A stretch of 32,000 nt of DNA, from positions 1 to 32,000 of the forward strand of contig NZ_ATXJ01000013.1 of NCBI RefSeq assembly GCF_000421625.1. The letters are read 5' to 3'. The stretch is from Thermus islandicus DSM 21543. GTDB taxonomy: Bacteria; Deinococcota; Deinococci; Deinococcales; Thermaceae. The notes beneath the pieces are model-generated. The model was not told the origin of the DNA. It ran no database searches and worked only from the letters and a program-made list of their open reading frames with translations. Below are positions 19,321-26,077 of this stretch, piece after piece. Position numbers and translations under genes: made by a program. Position 1 is the stretch's first letter; every line of letters begins with the position of its first letter.

Positions 19321-20425
19321 GCTCTTCCTAAGCCATCTCCTGGTGGCCCTTCTCGCCCTCCTCCTCCTCTTCCTTTTGACGGAGGCCCTCGCCCCCGCCT
19401 TCTACCGGGGACACGTGGAGCGCATGTACCACGCCATCGCCACCCTGGGGAACGGCAGGATAGGGGAGGTCCTAAGGCGGGATCTGGAGGAGGGCCTCCG
19501 CTCCACCCTCACCGCCGCCCTCCTCTCCGCTTTGCCCCTCGCCGCCCTGGGGGCCCTCCTCACCGCCTCCTTCGCCAGCCTGCGCCTCGCCCAAACCGCC
19601 AGGCTCCTCGCCGAGGGGAGCCGCCGCATAGCCCAGGGGGAGTACGGGGTGCGCCTTCCCCTCTTGGAAAAGGACGAGCTCGGGGAGCTTGCCCTCCACT
19701 TCAACCGCCTGGCCGAGGCCCTGGAGAAGGTGGAGAAAACCCGGGCCGAGCTCATCGGCACCGTGGCCCACGAGCTCAGGACCCCCTTGGCTGCCCTCCA
19801 GGGGTACGCCGAGGGGCTTACGGACGGGGTCCTCTCCAAGGAAAGGGCGGCGGAGGGCATCCTTCGGGAGGTTAAGGCCATGCGCCGCCTAGTGGAGGAC
19901 CTTTCCTTGGTCTCCCGGGTGGAGGCGGGGGCCGTGGAGATCCGCCCGAAGCCCCTGGACCCGAAAGCCCTCCTGAAAGAGGCGGAGGCCCGCTTCCAGA
20001 GCGCTTTCCAGGCCAAGGGCGTGCGGCTTGGGGTGGAGGTGGAGGGGCCCCTTCCCCCCGTCCTCGCCGACGAGGAGAGGGCCCTCCAGGTCCTGGCCAA
20101 TCTCCTCACCAACGCCCTCCGCCACACTCCGGAAGGGGGGGAGGTGCGCCTTAGGGCCTTCCCCCAGGGGGAGGCGGTGGCCTTCCAGGTGGCGGACACC
20201 GGCCCCGGCATCCCCGAGGAGCACCTGCCCCACATCTTTGAGCGTTTCTACCGGGTGGACCGGGCAAGGAGCCGGAGGGAGGGGGGAAGCGGGGTGGGGC
20301 TCACCATCGCCAAGGGCCTGGTGGAGGCCATGGGGGGAAGGATCGTTGTGGAAAGCCGGCTGAACCAGGGGACGACCTTCACCTTTACCCTGCCCCTTGA
20401 CCAGGGCTTAACACCCCAGGGCTAG
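19304..20425 (+). CDS. Sensor histidine kinase (HAMP)
   Basis: A 373-residue membrane kinase. It has membrane segment 1 at about residues 3-25, a short extracytoplasmic loop of about 45 residues, segment 2 at about 65-90, and a HAMP domain (RRIAQGEYGVRLPLLEKDELGELALHFNRL). The HisKA phospho-acceptor is H156 in VAHELRTPLAAL. The HATPase domain has the N-box NLLTNALRHTPEGG and G-boxes DTGPGIPEEHLPHIFERFYR and GGSGVGLTIAKGL. The loop is too small for a full sensor domain and has no obvious metal cluster, so the signal may come through the membrane or the SHOCT partner. The ATG at 19304 overlaps the regulator gene; the longer frame from 19094 is an out-of-frame extension over that gene and is rejected. 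Confidence 0.93.
   Translation: MRLFLKLFLSHLLVALLALLLLFLLTEALAPAFYRGHVERMYHAIATLGNGRIGEVLRRDLEEGLRSTLTAALLSALPLAALGALLTASFASLRLAQTARLLAEGSRRIAQGEYGVRLPLLEKDELGELALHFNRLAEALEKVEKTRAELIGTVAHELRTPLAALQGYAEGLTDGVLSKERAAEGILREVKAMRRLVEDLSLVSRVEAGAVEIRPKPLDPKALLKEAEARFQSAFQAKGVRLGVEVEGPLPPVLADEERALQVLANLLTNALRHTPEGGEVRLRAFPQGEAVAFQVADTGPGIPEEHLPHIFERFYRVDRARSRREGGSGVGLTIAKGLVEAMGGRIVVESRLNQGTTFTFTLPLDQGLTPQG
20396..20412 (+). promoter_or_regulatory. Operator site B: CTTGAC-N5-CTTAAC
   Basis: CTTGAC (20396-20401) and CTTAAC (20407-20412) repeat at 11-bp spacing inside the 3' end of the kinase gene, 15 nt before the next start codon. One base differs from the other three sites. A -10 box at the usual distance would fall inside the next gene, so this is the weakest of the four as a working promoter element. 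Confidence 0.4.
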
Positions 20426-20426
20426 G

Positions 20427-21188
20427 ATGGGCGGCATGTGGAAGGCGCTCGTCCTCCTCCTTCTGGGCCTCCAGGCCCTGGCCCAGACCCCGGTGGGACA
20501 GGTGGCCACCCGGGATGCCCACGCCCTCCTGTGGCTTCCCGATGGCCGCCTCCTCTTCGGCCACCACGACGGTATCCAAGTCTCCAAGGACGCAGGCCGG
20601 ACTTGGGAGGACCTGGTTCGGAAAGCGGGGTTTGACGCCATGGCCCTCGCCCTGGACGGGCCCCGGATCCTCGCCGCCGGGCACTGGGTGCTTTCGGAAA
20701 GCCAAGACGGGGGCAGGACCTGGCGGAACCTTCGCCCCAAGGGGCTTTCCGCCATGGACCTCCACGGCTACGCCGCCTCGGCAGGGCGCCACCTGGCCCT
20801 CGAGGCCACCCACGGCTACTTCCTGAGCCAAGACGGAGGGAAGACCTTCTCCGCCATCTCCCCTAAGGGCCTGCCCAAAGCGGGCCTGGCGGCCATGGCC
20901 TTCCAAGGCGAAACCCTCTACGTGGCGCCCCTGGGCCAGGGGCTTTACCAAAGCCAAGACGGAGGCCAGACCTTCACCCCGGTGCCGGCCCCGGAAAAGG
21001 AGGTCTACGCCCTGGCGGTGGGGGCAGACACCCTCTACCTGGGAGGGAAAACCGGGCTGTGGCGAAGGACCCCGGTGGGCTGGAAGAGGCTCTGGCTGGG
21101 AACGGTCCTGGCCCTCGCCGCCCACCCTGTGGAGGCGGGAAGGCTCGTCTTCATAGACGGCCAAGGGCGGGTCTGGAGGCTCCCGTGA
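20427..21188 (+). CDS. Secreted Asp-box (BNR) beta-propeller protein
   Basis: A 253-residue exported protein. The signal peptide (about residues 5-20, ending ALAQ) is followed by four Asp-box motifs: SKDAGRTW, SQDGGRTW, SQDGGKTF and SQDGGQTF. These hairpin motifs mark sialidase-like and photosystem-assembly-like propellers; no glycosidase catalytic residues can be assigned. It starts 1 nt after the kinase stop and so is probably the last gene of the SHOCT-regulator-kinase operon. An alternative start at 20436 is possible. A binding or scaffold role outside the membrane is more likely than catalysis. It resembles BNR proteins sometimes labelled F510_1955-like, but this is from memory. Confidence 0.8.
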   Translation: MGGMWKALVLLLLGLQALAQTPVGQVATRDAHALLWLPDGRLLFGHHDGIQVSKDAGRTWEDLVRKAGFDAMALALDGPRILAAGHWVLSESQDGGRTWRNLRPKGLSAMDLHGYAASAGRHLALEATHGYFLSQDGGKTFSAISPKGLPKAGLAAMAFQGETLYVAPLGQGLYQSQDGGQTFTPVPAPEKEVYALAVGADTLYLGGKTGLWRRTPVGWKRLWLGTVLALAAHPVEAGRLVFIDGQGRVWRLP

Positions 21189-21287
21189 GGGGGCATCCTC
21201 GTCCAGCACGCAGAGGACCGGGTAGACCCCTCGCTGGAGCACCGCCTCGTCCGGATTCCGGAGAGGGGGAAGGGTGCGAGGCTGAAG

Positions 21288-21488
21288 GTGGACCACGAAG
21301 CCGATGCCCTCTACTTGGCCCTCGCCGAAGGCCGGGCCAGCCGCTCGGAGGAGGTGGCGCCCGGGATCCTCGTGGACTACGACGAGCAGGACCGGATCGT
21401 GGGGGTTGAGGTGCTTTACCCCTGCCAGCGGGCCCCTGAAGCGGCGCTACAAAGGCTTTTGTTTGAAACCGTGCCCTCGGACCGCTGA
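21288..21488 (+). CDS. DUF2283 family protein
   Basis: A 66-residue cytoplasmic protein. DHEADALYLALAEG, then APGILVDYDEQDRIVGVEVL, is the DUF2283 pattern; the family is small and often sits beside DUF4258 toxin-like genes. No ribosome site stands before the GTG at 21288. The frame stays open upstream to the preceding stop (21186) and reads KGARLKVDHEAD, as in complete family members, so the true start may be a CTG at 21282 or further upstream. Function is unknown. Confidence 0.65.
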   Translation: MDHEADALYLALAEGRASRSEEVAPGILVDYDEQDRIVGVEVLYPCQRAPEAALQRLLFETVPSDR

Positions 21489-21505
21489 AGGGGAGCCAGG
21501 AGCCC

Positions 21506-22129
21506 CTACTCCTTGAAAGCGAGCCCCGCCACGTGGGGGGCCACCACGGGAAGGGGCAGGGAAAAGGCCTCCGCCTCCACCCGGGGAAAGCGGGCTTGGA
21601 TTTGGGCGAGGGTTTCCCGGTTGGGGTGGCATCCGTCCCCGAGGAGGGAGAAAAGCGGCGTAGCCACCTCCTGGAGGAAGCGCAGAGGGGTTCTTCTCGG
21701 GGCGGCCACGTGCTCTAGGAAGAGGTAGGCCCCGCCCGGCCTCAAGATCCGGTGGACCTCTTCCAGGACCTTTTCGGGGTCGGCCACCGAGCAGAGGACC
21801 AGGGTACCCACCACGAGGTCCACGCTTTCCTCCGGCAAGGGGATGGCCTCCCCCCGGCCGAAGAGGAGGACCAGGTTCAGCCCTAAGACCTCCGCCCGGG
21901 CCTTGAGCATGGGGTGGAAGAAGGGGTTGGGCTCGAGGGCTAGGCAGGCCACCCCGGGGGGAAGGTAGGCCAGGTTGGTGCCGGGCCCGGGACCGATCTC
22001 CAACACCCTTTGGGGCCGCACCCGCCTCAGGGCCTCTTGGAAAAGAGCCCGCTTCTTGGCCGCTACCCACGCCTCGTGCCGAGCAGAAAGCCTGGGGTAG
22101 AGCCGAGCGAAGAGGCGCTTACGGACCAC
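21506..22129 (-). CDS. Class I SAM-dependent methyltransferase
   Basis: A 207-residue cytoplasmic enzyme. Motif I is VLEIGPGPGTNL (about residues 41-52). The acidic ribose-binding strand is ACLALEPNP, motif II/III is ESVDLVVGTLVLCSVADPEKVLEEVHRILRPGGAYLFLEH, and HVAAPRRTP follows. The pattern resembles the METTL7/UbiE-like group that methylates small thiols or lipids; the substrate is unknown. It begins with a GTG and is divergent from the SHOCT2 operon. A TAGACT -10 candidate on the minus strand (22139-22134) lies 4 nt before the GTG, and operator site C overlaps the region upstream of it. Confidence 0.85.
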   Translation of the reverse strand: MVRKRLFARLYPRLSARHEAWVAAKKRALFQEALRRVRPQRVLEIGPGPGTNLAYLPPGVACLALEPNPFFHPMLKARAEVLGLNLVLLFGRGEAIPLPEESVDLVVGTLVLCSVADPEKVLEEVHRILRPGGAYLFLEHVAAPRRTPLRFLQEVATPLFSLLGDGCHPNRETLAQIQARFPRVEAEAFSLPLPVVAPHVAGLAFKE

Positions 22130-22147
22130 AGGGCCAGTCTACCCCCC

Positions 22148-22186
22148 CTTTACGGGAGCTTAACAATACGGGTCTAGGGTATAGAT
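22148..22186 (+). promoter_or_regulatory. Operator site C (CTTTAC-N5-CTTAAC) and promoter of the second SHOCT operon
   Basis: CTTTAC (22148-22153) and CTTAAC (22159-22164) lie upstream of TATAGA (22180-22185), about where a -35 box would be, as in class II activation. No other -35 box is visible at normal spacing. The site sits in the divergent gap with the methyltransferase gene. Confidence 0.65.
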
Positions 22187-22197
22187 GGAGGGGAACC

Positions 22198-22431
22198 ATG
22201 GGCATGATGGGTTGGGGTGGAATGGGTTTCGGAGGCTTCTTCGGGCTTTTCGGCATGCTCCTTTTTCTGGGCCTTCTCGCCCTCCTGGTCTACCTAGGCT
22301 TCCAGGCCCTGGAGAGGCGGAGCAACCGAGACGGGGCGCTGGAAGCCCTCAGGCTCCGCTACGCCAAGGGGGAGTTGGACGAGGAGACCTTTAGGAGGCT
22401 CAAGAAGGAGCTGGAAGGAGGGGAAGCATGA
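22198..22431 (+). CDS. Second small SHOCT membrane protein, Met/Gly-rich N-terminus
   Basis: A 77-residue inner-membrane protein that parallels the one at 18434. The N-terminus MGMMGWGGMGFGGF is rich in Met, which can bind Cu(I). One membrane segment follows (about residues 15-38), then a C-terminal SHOCT domain ALEALRLRYAKGELDEETFRRLKKEL. GGAGGGG (22188-22194) is the ribosome site. It overlaps the next gene by ATGA, so both should be made together. It is preceded by operator site C. Confidence 0.85.
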   Translation: MGMMGWGGMGFGGFFGLFGMLLFLGLLALLVYLGFQALERRSNRDGALEALRLRYAKGELDEETFRRLKKELEGGEA

Positions 22432-23036
22432 AGCGGACCGGCTGGGTTTTAGGTTTGGCGGTCCTCGGGCTTTTGGGGCTTGCCCTCACCCAGGGGATGA
22501 TGGGGGGGTACGGGAGGATGGGCCCCGGGAGGATGGGGATGGGCATGATGGCCGTCTACCCCCCGGAGGCGAAGCCCATTCCCGAGGAAGTGGCCAAGGC
22601 CCGGATGGAGGCCTATGCCAAGCGCCTCTACCCGGGGGCGCGCCTTAAGGACTTCATGGCCTTCAGCCAGAACTACTACGCCCAGGCGGTGGACGAGAAG
22701 GGCCAGGGCCTCTTGGAACTCATCGCCGACCGCTACACCGGAGTGGTCTCCCCCGAGCCCGGGCCCAACATGATGTGGAACACCCGCTTCGGAATGCACG
22801 GCTCCCTCCAGGCCCCGGTGCGCTACCGCCTCGAGGAGGCCAGGAGGCTCGCGGAAACCTTCCTAGAGGGCTTCCTCCCCAAAGCCCAGGTGCTGGAGGC
22901 AGGAGCCTTCCCCGGCTACTACACCTTTGACTTTGGCCGCGGGGCGGTAGAGGGGATGCTCTCGGTCAACGCCTACACAGGGGAGATCTGGGTCCACACC
23001 TGGCACGGGCCCTTCTTGGGCGGGCACGGGGAGTAA
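22428..23036 (+). CDS. Secreted Met-rich protein, PepSY-like C-terminus
   Basis: A 202-residue exported protein. The signal peptide (about residues 4-21) is followed by a Met/Gly/Arg repeat (MMGGYGRMGPGRMGMGMM) of the sort seen in periplasmic copper proteins. The rest holds DFMAFSQNYYAQAVDEKGQGLLELIADRYTG, then a terminal unit reading ESTFDFGRG-like strands and MLSVNAYTGEIWVHTWHG, which looks like a PepSY-type strand pair. No named family is recognised and no enzyme motif is seen. Position downstream of SHOCT2 and operator C suggests copper or envelope stress; this is inferred. Confidence 0.75.
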   Translation: MKRTGWVLGLAVLGLLGLALTQGMMGGYGRMGPGRMGMGMMAVYPPEAKPIPEEVAKARMEAYAKRLYPGARLKDFMAFSQNYYAQAVDEKGQGLLELIADRYTGVVSPEPGPNMMWNTRFGMHGSLQAPVRYRLEEARRLAETFLEGFLPKAQVLEAGAFPGYYTFDFGRGAVEGMLSVNAYTGEIWVHTWHGPFLGGHGE

Positions 23037-23058
23037 GCTATAGGGGTAGGAGGTATCC

Positions 23059-23448
23059 ATGACCGCGCTTCGCAGGACCCTGAAGGGCTTCCTCCCCGAG
23101 GTGCGGGCCCGGGTGGAGGCCGCCCTCAAGGAGGAGGGCTTTGGAATCCTGACCGAGATGGACGTGGCCGCCACCCTTAAGGCCAAGCTTGGCCTGGAAA
23201 AGCCCCCCTACCTGATCCTTGGGGCCTGCAACCCCCATTTGGCGGCGAGGGCCCTCGAGGCCGAGCTGGAGATCGGCCTCCTCCTCCCCTGCAACGTGGT
23301 GCTCCGGGAGGCGAAAGAGGGGGTGGAGGTCCTGGTGCAGGACCCCAGGGAGATGTTCCGGGTCCTCCCCGAGGCCACCCGGGAAGCCCTCGCCCCTGTG
23401 GCCGAGGAGGCCCGCGCCAGGCTTGAACGGGCCCTGGCCCGGCTCTAA
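23059..23448 (+). CDS. DUF302 family protein
   Basis: A 129-residue cytoplasmic protein with the DUF302 pattern: an N-terminal helix ending VEAALKEEGFGILTEMDV, then KLGLEKPPYLILGACNPHLAARALEAELEIGLLLPCNVVLRE. The GACNP and LLPCNV motifs give two conserved cysteines on a dimeric fold known from a Thermus structure (TT1751, from memory). Function is unknown, although the family is often found with metal and sulfur genes. GGAGG (23048-23052) is the ribosome site. It lies 22 nt after the Met-rich gene, so it belongs to the same operon. Confidence 0.88.
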   Translation: MTALRRTLKGFLPEVRARVEAALKEEGFGILTEMDVAATLKAKLGLEKPPYLILGACNPHLAARALEAELEIGLLLPCNVVLREAKEGVEVLVQDPREMFRVLPEATREALAPVAEEARARLERALARL

Positions 23449-23451
23449 AGG

Positions 23452-23468
23452 CTTTACGCGCCCTTAAC
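23452..23468 (+). promoter_or_regulatory. Operator site D: CTTTAC-N5-CTTAAC
   Basis: CTTTAC (23452-23457) and CTTAAC (23463-23468) again repeat at 11-bp spacing, just after the DUF302 stop and 22 nt before the remnant laccase start codon. It appears to be an intact operator in front of a dead gene. Confidence 0.6.
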
Positions 23469-23490
23469 GCTTCTCCCCTAGCCTCAGGGC

Positions 23491-23965
23491 ATGCTGACGC
23501 GCAGGGGCGCCCTCAAGACGGCAGCCGGAAGCTTGGTCCTGGGCCTGGTTCAGGCCCAGGCCGCCCCCTTTTCCCGAGGGAGGCGGAGGAGCATCTCCTC
23601 GTCCTGAAGGACCTGGCCCTCGAGGGCGGGCGCCCGGCGCCGCACACCCCCATGGACTGAGAACGGGAAGGCCCCGGGGGAGCGGGCTGAAGTCCTGGTG
23701 CGCCTGAGGAAAGAAGGCCGGTTTCCCCTCCAGGCCTTGCCCTACGACCGCGGGGCCATGGGCATGATGGGCATGGGCCACGGTCCCACCCTGGGGAAAA
23801 ACCAGCCTGAGGCGCTCCTCTACGTGGTGGCGCCCAAAAATCCTCAGCCCCTCCCCTTGCCCAAGGCCCTGACCCTTTCAAGCCAAGGCGGGCACGGTAG
23901 AGGTCTGGGAGGTGGAGAACCAGGGGGACATGAACCATCCCATCCACCTCCACGTCCACCCTCTC
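23491..23965 (+). pseudogene. Laccase (multicopper oxidase) remnant with several internal deletions
   Basis: The start MLTRRGALKTAAGSLVLGL is a Tat signal (RR near residue 4) like that of Thermus laccase. The frame then jumps and continues with EAEEHLLVLKDLALEGG (from 23580, another frame) to a TGA at 23658. It resumes near 23671 with APGERAEVLVRLRKEGRF, including the Met-rich GAMGMMGMGHG, and shifts again to the copper-ligand region [13 protein letters not shown] (23926-23962). Intact laccases have all these pieces in one ~460-residue chain, so I infer at least three deletions and two or more frameshifts; the copper-ligand domains 1 and 2 are gone. The comparison is from memory of the Thermus laccase family. 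No working product is expected. Confidence 0.85.
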
Positions 23966-24226
23966 CCTGGGAGGCCCACCGCCTTCGTAGGGGACGGGAT
24001 CAACGACGCTCCCGCCCTCCTCGAGGCCGACCTCGGGGTCGCCATCGGGGCTGGGACCAACGTGGCCATAGAGGCGGCGGACCTCGTCCTGGTGGAAAGC
24101 GACCCCCTGGACGTGGTCCTGGCCCTCCGCCTCGCCCGGGCCACCTACGCCAAGATGGTGCAGAACCTCGCGGGCCCAAGCCCGCATGGGGTGGGAGGAT
24201 CGGCCTGTCCCGCAGGCTGGGGGTAG
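23966..24226 (+). pseudogene. C-terminal fragment of a metal-exporting P-type ATPase, fused to the laccase remnant
   Basis: Directly after the laccase HVHP strand, the same frame reads [20 protein letters not shown], then [26 protein letters not shown] and [14 protein letters not shown]. This is the hinge and following helix of a CopA/CopB-type ATPase. The conserved continuation (a membrane pair after QNL) is missing, and the frame runs out at a TAG (24224). Its sequence differs from copA at 16021 (PALLEAD against AALAQAD), so it is not a copy of that gene but the remains of a second ATPase, probably CopB-like. ATPase genes next to laccase genes are common in copper loci. Confidence 0.8.
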
Positions 24227-24235
24227 ACTGAGGGC

Positions 24236-25450
24236 ATGGACCTAAGCGCCCTAAGGGAGGACTTTCCCCTCCTTGCCCGCCATCCCGGGCTCGTCTACCT
24301 GGACTCCGCCGCCACAAGCCAGAAGCCCAAGAGGGTCCTCGAGGCCCTCAGGCGCTACTATGAGGAGCAAAACGCCAACGTGCACCGGGGAGCCTACGGC
24401 CTCTCCGTGGCCGCCACCGAGGCCTACGAGGAGGCGCGCCGCCGCATGGCCCGCTTCCTGAACGCCGAACCCCGGGAGGTCGTCTTCGTACGCAACACCA
24501 CCGAAGCCATGAACCTCGTGGCCTACGCCTGGGGCCTAAGGAACCTCAAAGAGGGGGACGAGATCCTGGTCACCGAGATGGAGCACCACGCGGGCCTCGT
24601 GCCCTGGCACCTGGTGGCGGGGCTCAAGGGGGCCAAGGTGAGGGCCATCCCCCTCACCGAGGAAGGGCGGTTGGACCTCTCCCATCTGGACGCCCTCCTC
24701 ACGGAGAGGACCCGGGTGGTCTCCCTGGTCCACATGTCCAACGTCCTCGGCACCATCAATCCCGTGGCGGAGATCGCCAAAAGGGCCAAGGAGGCAGGGG
24801 CCCTGGTGGTGGTGGACGGGGCCCAAAGCGCCCCCCACCTCCCCGTGGACGTGAAGGCCTTGGGAGCGGACTTTTTCGCCCTCTCCGGCCACAAGATGCT
24901 GGGGCCCACGGGGGCTGGGGTGCTCTGGGGCCGGTACGAGGTGTGGGAAGGCCTCATGCCCTTCCTGGGCGGGGGGGAGATGATCCTCGAGGTCCACGTG
25001 GACCGCTCCACCTACGCCCCTCCGCCCCAGCGCTTTGAGGCGGGCACCCCCCCCATCGCCGAGGCTATCGCCCTGGGGGAGGCGGCCTGTTACCTCATGG
25101 AGATAGGGATGGAGAAGGTCTTTGCCCACGACCGGTCCCTCTTGGAGTACGCCCTAAGCCGCCTTGCGGAAATCCCGGAACTCAAGGTTTACGGACCTAA
25201 GGGCCCAGACCGGGGCGGGGTGATCCCCTTCACCCTAGGCCGCCTCCACGCCCACGACCTGGCCACCTTTTTGGACCAAGAGGGAATCGCCGTGCGGGCC
25301 GGGCACCACTGTGCCCAGCCCCTCCATCGGAAGCTGGGGCTTGCGGCCACCGCCCGGGCAAGCTTCTACCTCTACAACACCCAAGAAGAGGTAGACCGTC
25401 TCGCCGAAGCGCTCCTTCGCATCCGGACGAGGTACCGGGCCTGGCTATAA
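24236..25450 (+). CDS. sufS: Group II cysteine desulfurase SufS
   Basis: A cytoplasmic PLP enzyme that removes sulfur from L-cysteine for Fe-S assembly, 404 residues. The cofactor lysine is K220 in SGHKMLGPTGAGVLWG. The N-terminal YLDSAATSQKP and NVHRGAYGLSVAAT motifs are typical of group II enzymes, and the persulfide cysteine is C359 in VRAGHHCAQPLHRKLG. The catalytic loop is the short group II form, which needs SufU or SufE to accept sulfur. sufU starts 7 nt after the stop. It stands apart from sufCBD in this genome, and no obvious promoter of its own is seen in the pseudogene upstream. Confidence 0.96.
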   Translation: MDLSALREDFPLLARHPGLVYLDSAATSQKPKRVLEALRRYYEEQNANVHRGAYGLSVAATEAYEEARRRMARFLNAEPREVVFVRNTTEAMNLVAYAWGLRNLKEGDEILVTEMEHHAGLVPWHLVAGLKGAKVRAIPLTEEGRLDLSHLDALLTERTRVVSLVHMSNVLGTINPVAEIAKRAKEAGALVVVDGAQSAPHLPVDVKALGADFFALSGHKMLGPTGAGVLWGRYEVWEGLMPFLGGGEMILEVHVDRSTYAPPPQRFEAGTPPIAEAIALGEAACYLMEIGMEKVFAHDRSLLEYALSRLAEIPELKVYGPKGPDRGGVIPFTLGRLHAHDLATFLDQEGIAVRAGHHCAQPLHRKLGLAATARASFYLYNTQEEVDRLAEALLRIRTRYRAWL

Positions 25451-25451
25451 T
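25446..25451 (+). promoter_or_regulatory. Possible internal leaderless promoter for sufU
   Basis: A perfect TATAAT covers the sufS stop codon and ends 6 nt before the sufU ATG (25458). Spacing equals the leaderless promoters before alaS and pyrF. There is no ribosome site before sufU and no clear -35 box. Confidence 0.5.
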
Positions 25452-25457
25452 GAGCCA

Positions 25458-25874
25458 ATGAGCGTCCTTGACGAGCTTTACCGGGAGATCCTCCTCAACC
25501 ACTACCAGAGCCCCAGGAACTTCGGGGTCCTGCCCGGGGCCTCGAGGCGGGCCGGGGGCATGAACCCCTCCTGCGGGGACCAGGTGGAGGTGATGGTGCG
25601 CTTGGAAGGGGAGGTCATCGCCGACATCCGCTTCCAGGGCCAGGGGTGCGCCATCAGCACCGCGAGCGCCTCCCTCATGACCGAGGCGGTGAAAGGGAAG
25701 AAGGTGGAGGAGGCCCTGGAGCTTTCCCGCAAGTTCCAGGCCATGGTGGTGGAGGGGGGTCCCCCGGACCCCGCCCTGGGGGACCTCCTCGCCCTCCAGG
25801 GGGTGGCCAGGCTCCCCGCCCGGGTGAAGTGCGCCACCCTGGCCTGGCACGCCCTGGAGGAGGCTTTAAGGTGA
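25458..25874 (+). CDS. sufU: SufU, zinc-dependent sulfurtransferase / IscU-like
   Basis: A 138-residue cytoplasmic partner of SufS. The metal-ligand set is visible as C39 and D41 (NPSCGDQVEV), C64 (QGQGCAIS) and C125 (VKCATLAWHAL), with GASRRAGG before the first ligand. The spacing between C64 and C125 is longer than in IscU, because of the insert of the SufU class, so I favour zinc-SufU over IscU. It accepts the persulfide of SufS and passes sulfur to SufBC2D. Its stop overlaps the next start by GTGA. Confidence 0.94.
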   Translation: MSVLDELYREILLNHYQSPRNFGVLPGASRRAGGMNPSCGDQVEVMVRLEGEVIADIRFQGQGCAISTASASLMTEAVKGKKVEEALELSRKFQAMVVEGGPPDPALGDLLALQGVARLPARVKCATLAWHALEEALR

Positions 25875-26077
25875 GGCGCTACCCGGCCCACAAGGTGACG
25901 GCCCTCCTCGTGGCCCACAAGGACCTCATGGAGGCCTGGAAGGAGGCGGCCCGGGAGGGAAGGATCCGGGCCAAGACCCTAGGGCGGGAGAACGTGGTCC
26001 TCGTGGAGGACCCCGCCCTCATCGCCCGCCTCGAGGCCTTGGGCCTGAAGGGAGAGCCCGTGAAGGAGGAGGCATGA
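25871..26077 (+). CDS. Small hypothetical protein coupled to sufU
   Basis: A 68-residue, charged, probably cytoplasmic protein (RRYPAHKVTALLVAHKDLM, then ENVVLVEDPALIARLEALGL). No family is recognised. It begins at a GTG overlapping the sufU TGA and ends overlapping the hydrolase ATG, so it is locked in the sufS-sufU-hydrolase operon. The longer open frame from 25646 lies inside sufU in another frame and is rejected. It could be a small binding protein in sulfur handling, but nothing in the sequence says so. Confidence 0.65.
   Translation: MRRYPAHKVTALLVAHKDLMEAWKEAAREGRIRAKTLGRENVVLVEDPALIARLEALGLKGEPVKEEA

Noticed and set aside
21189-21287. Minus-strand reading LRNPDEAVLQRGVYPVLCVLDED opposite the gap before the DUF2283 gene, resembling a DUF4258 end
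   Set aside because: It continues antisense into the Asp-box gene with no start, no ribosome site and no His/Arg motif of the family. It could be a relic, but support is too thin.
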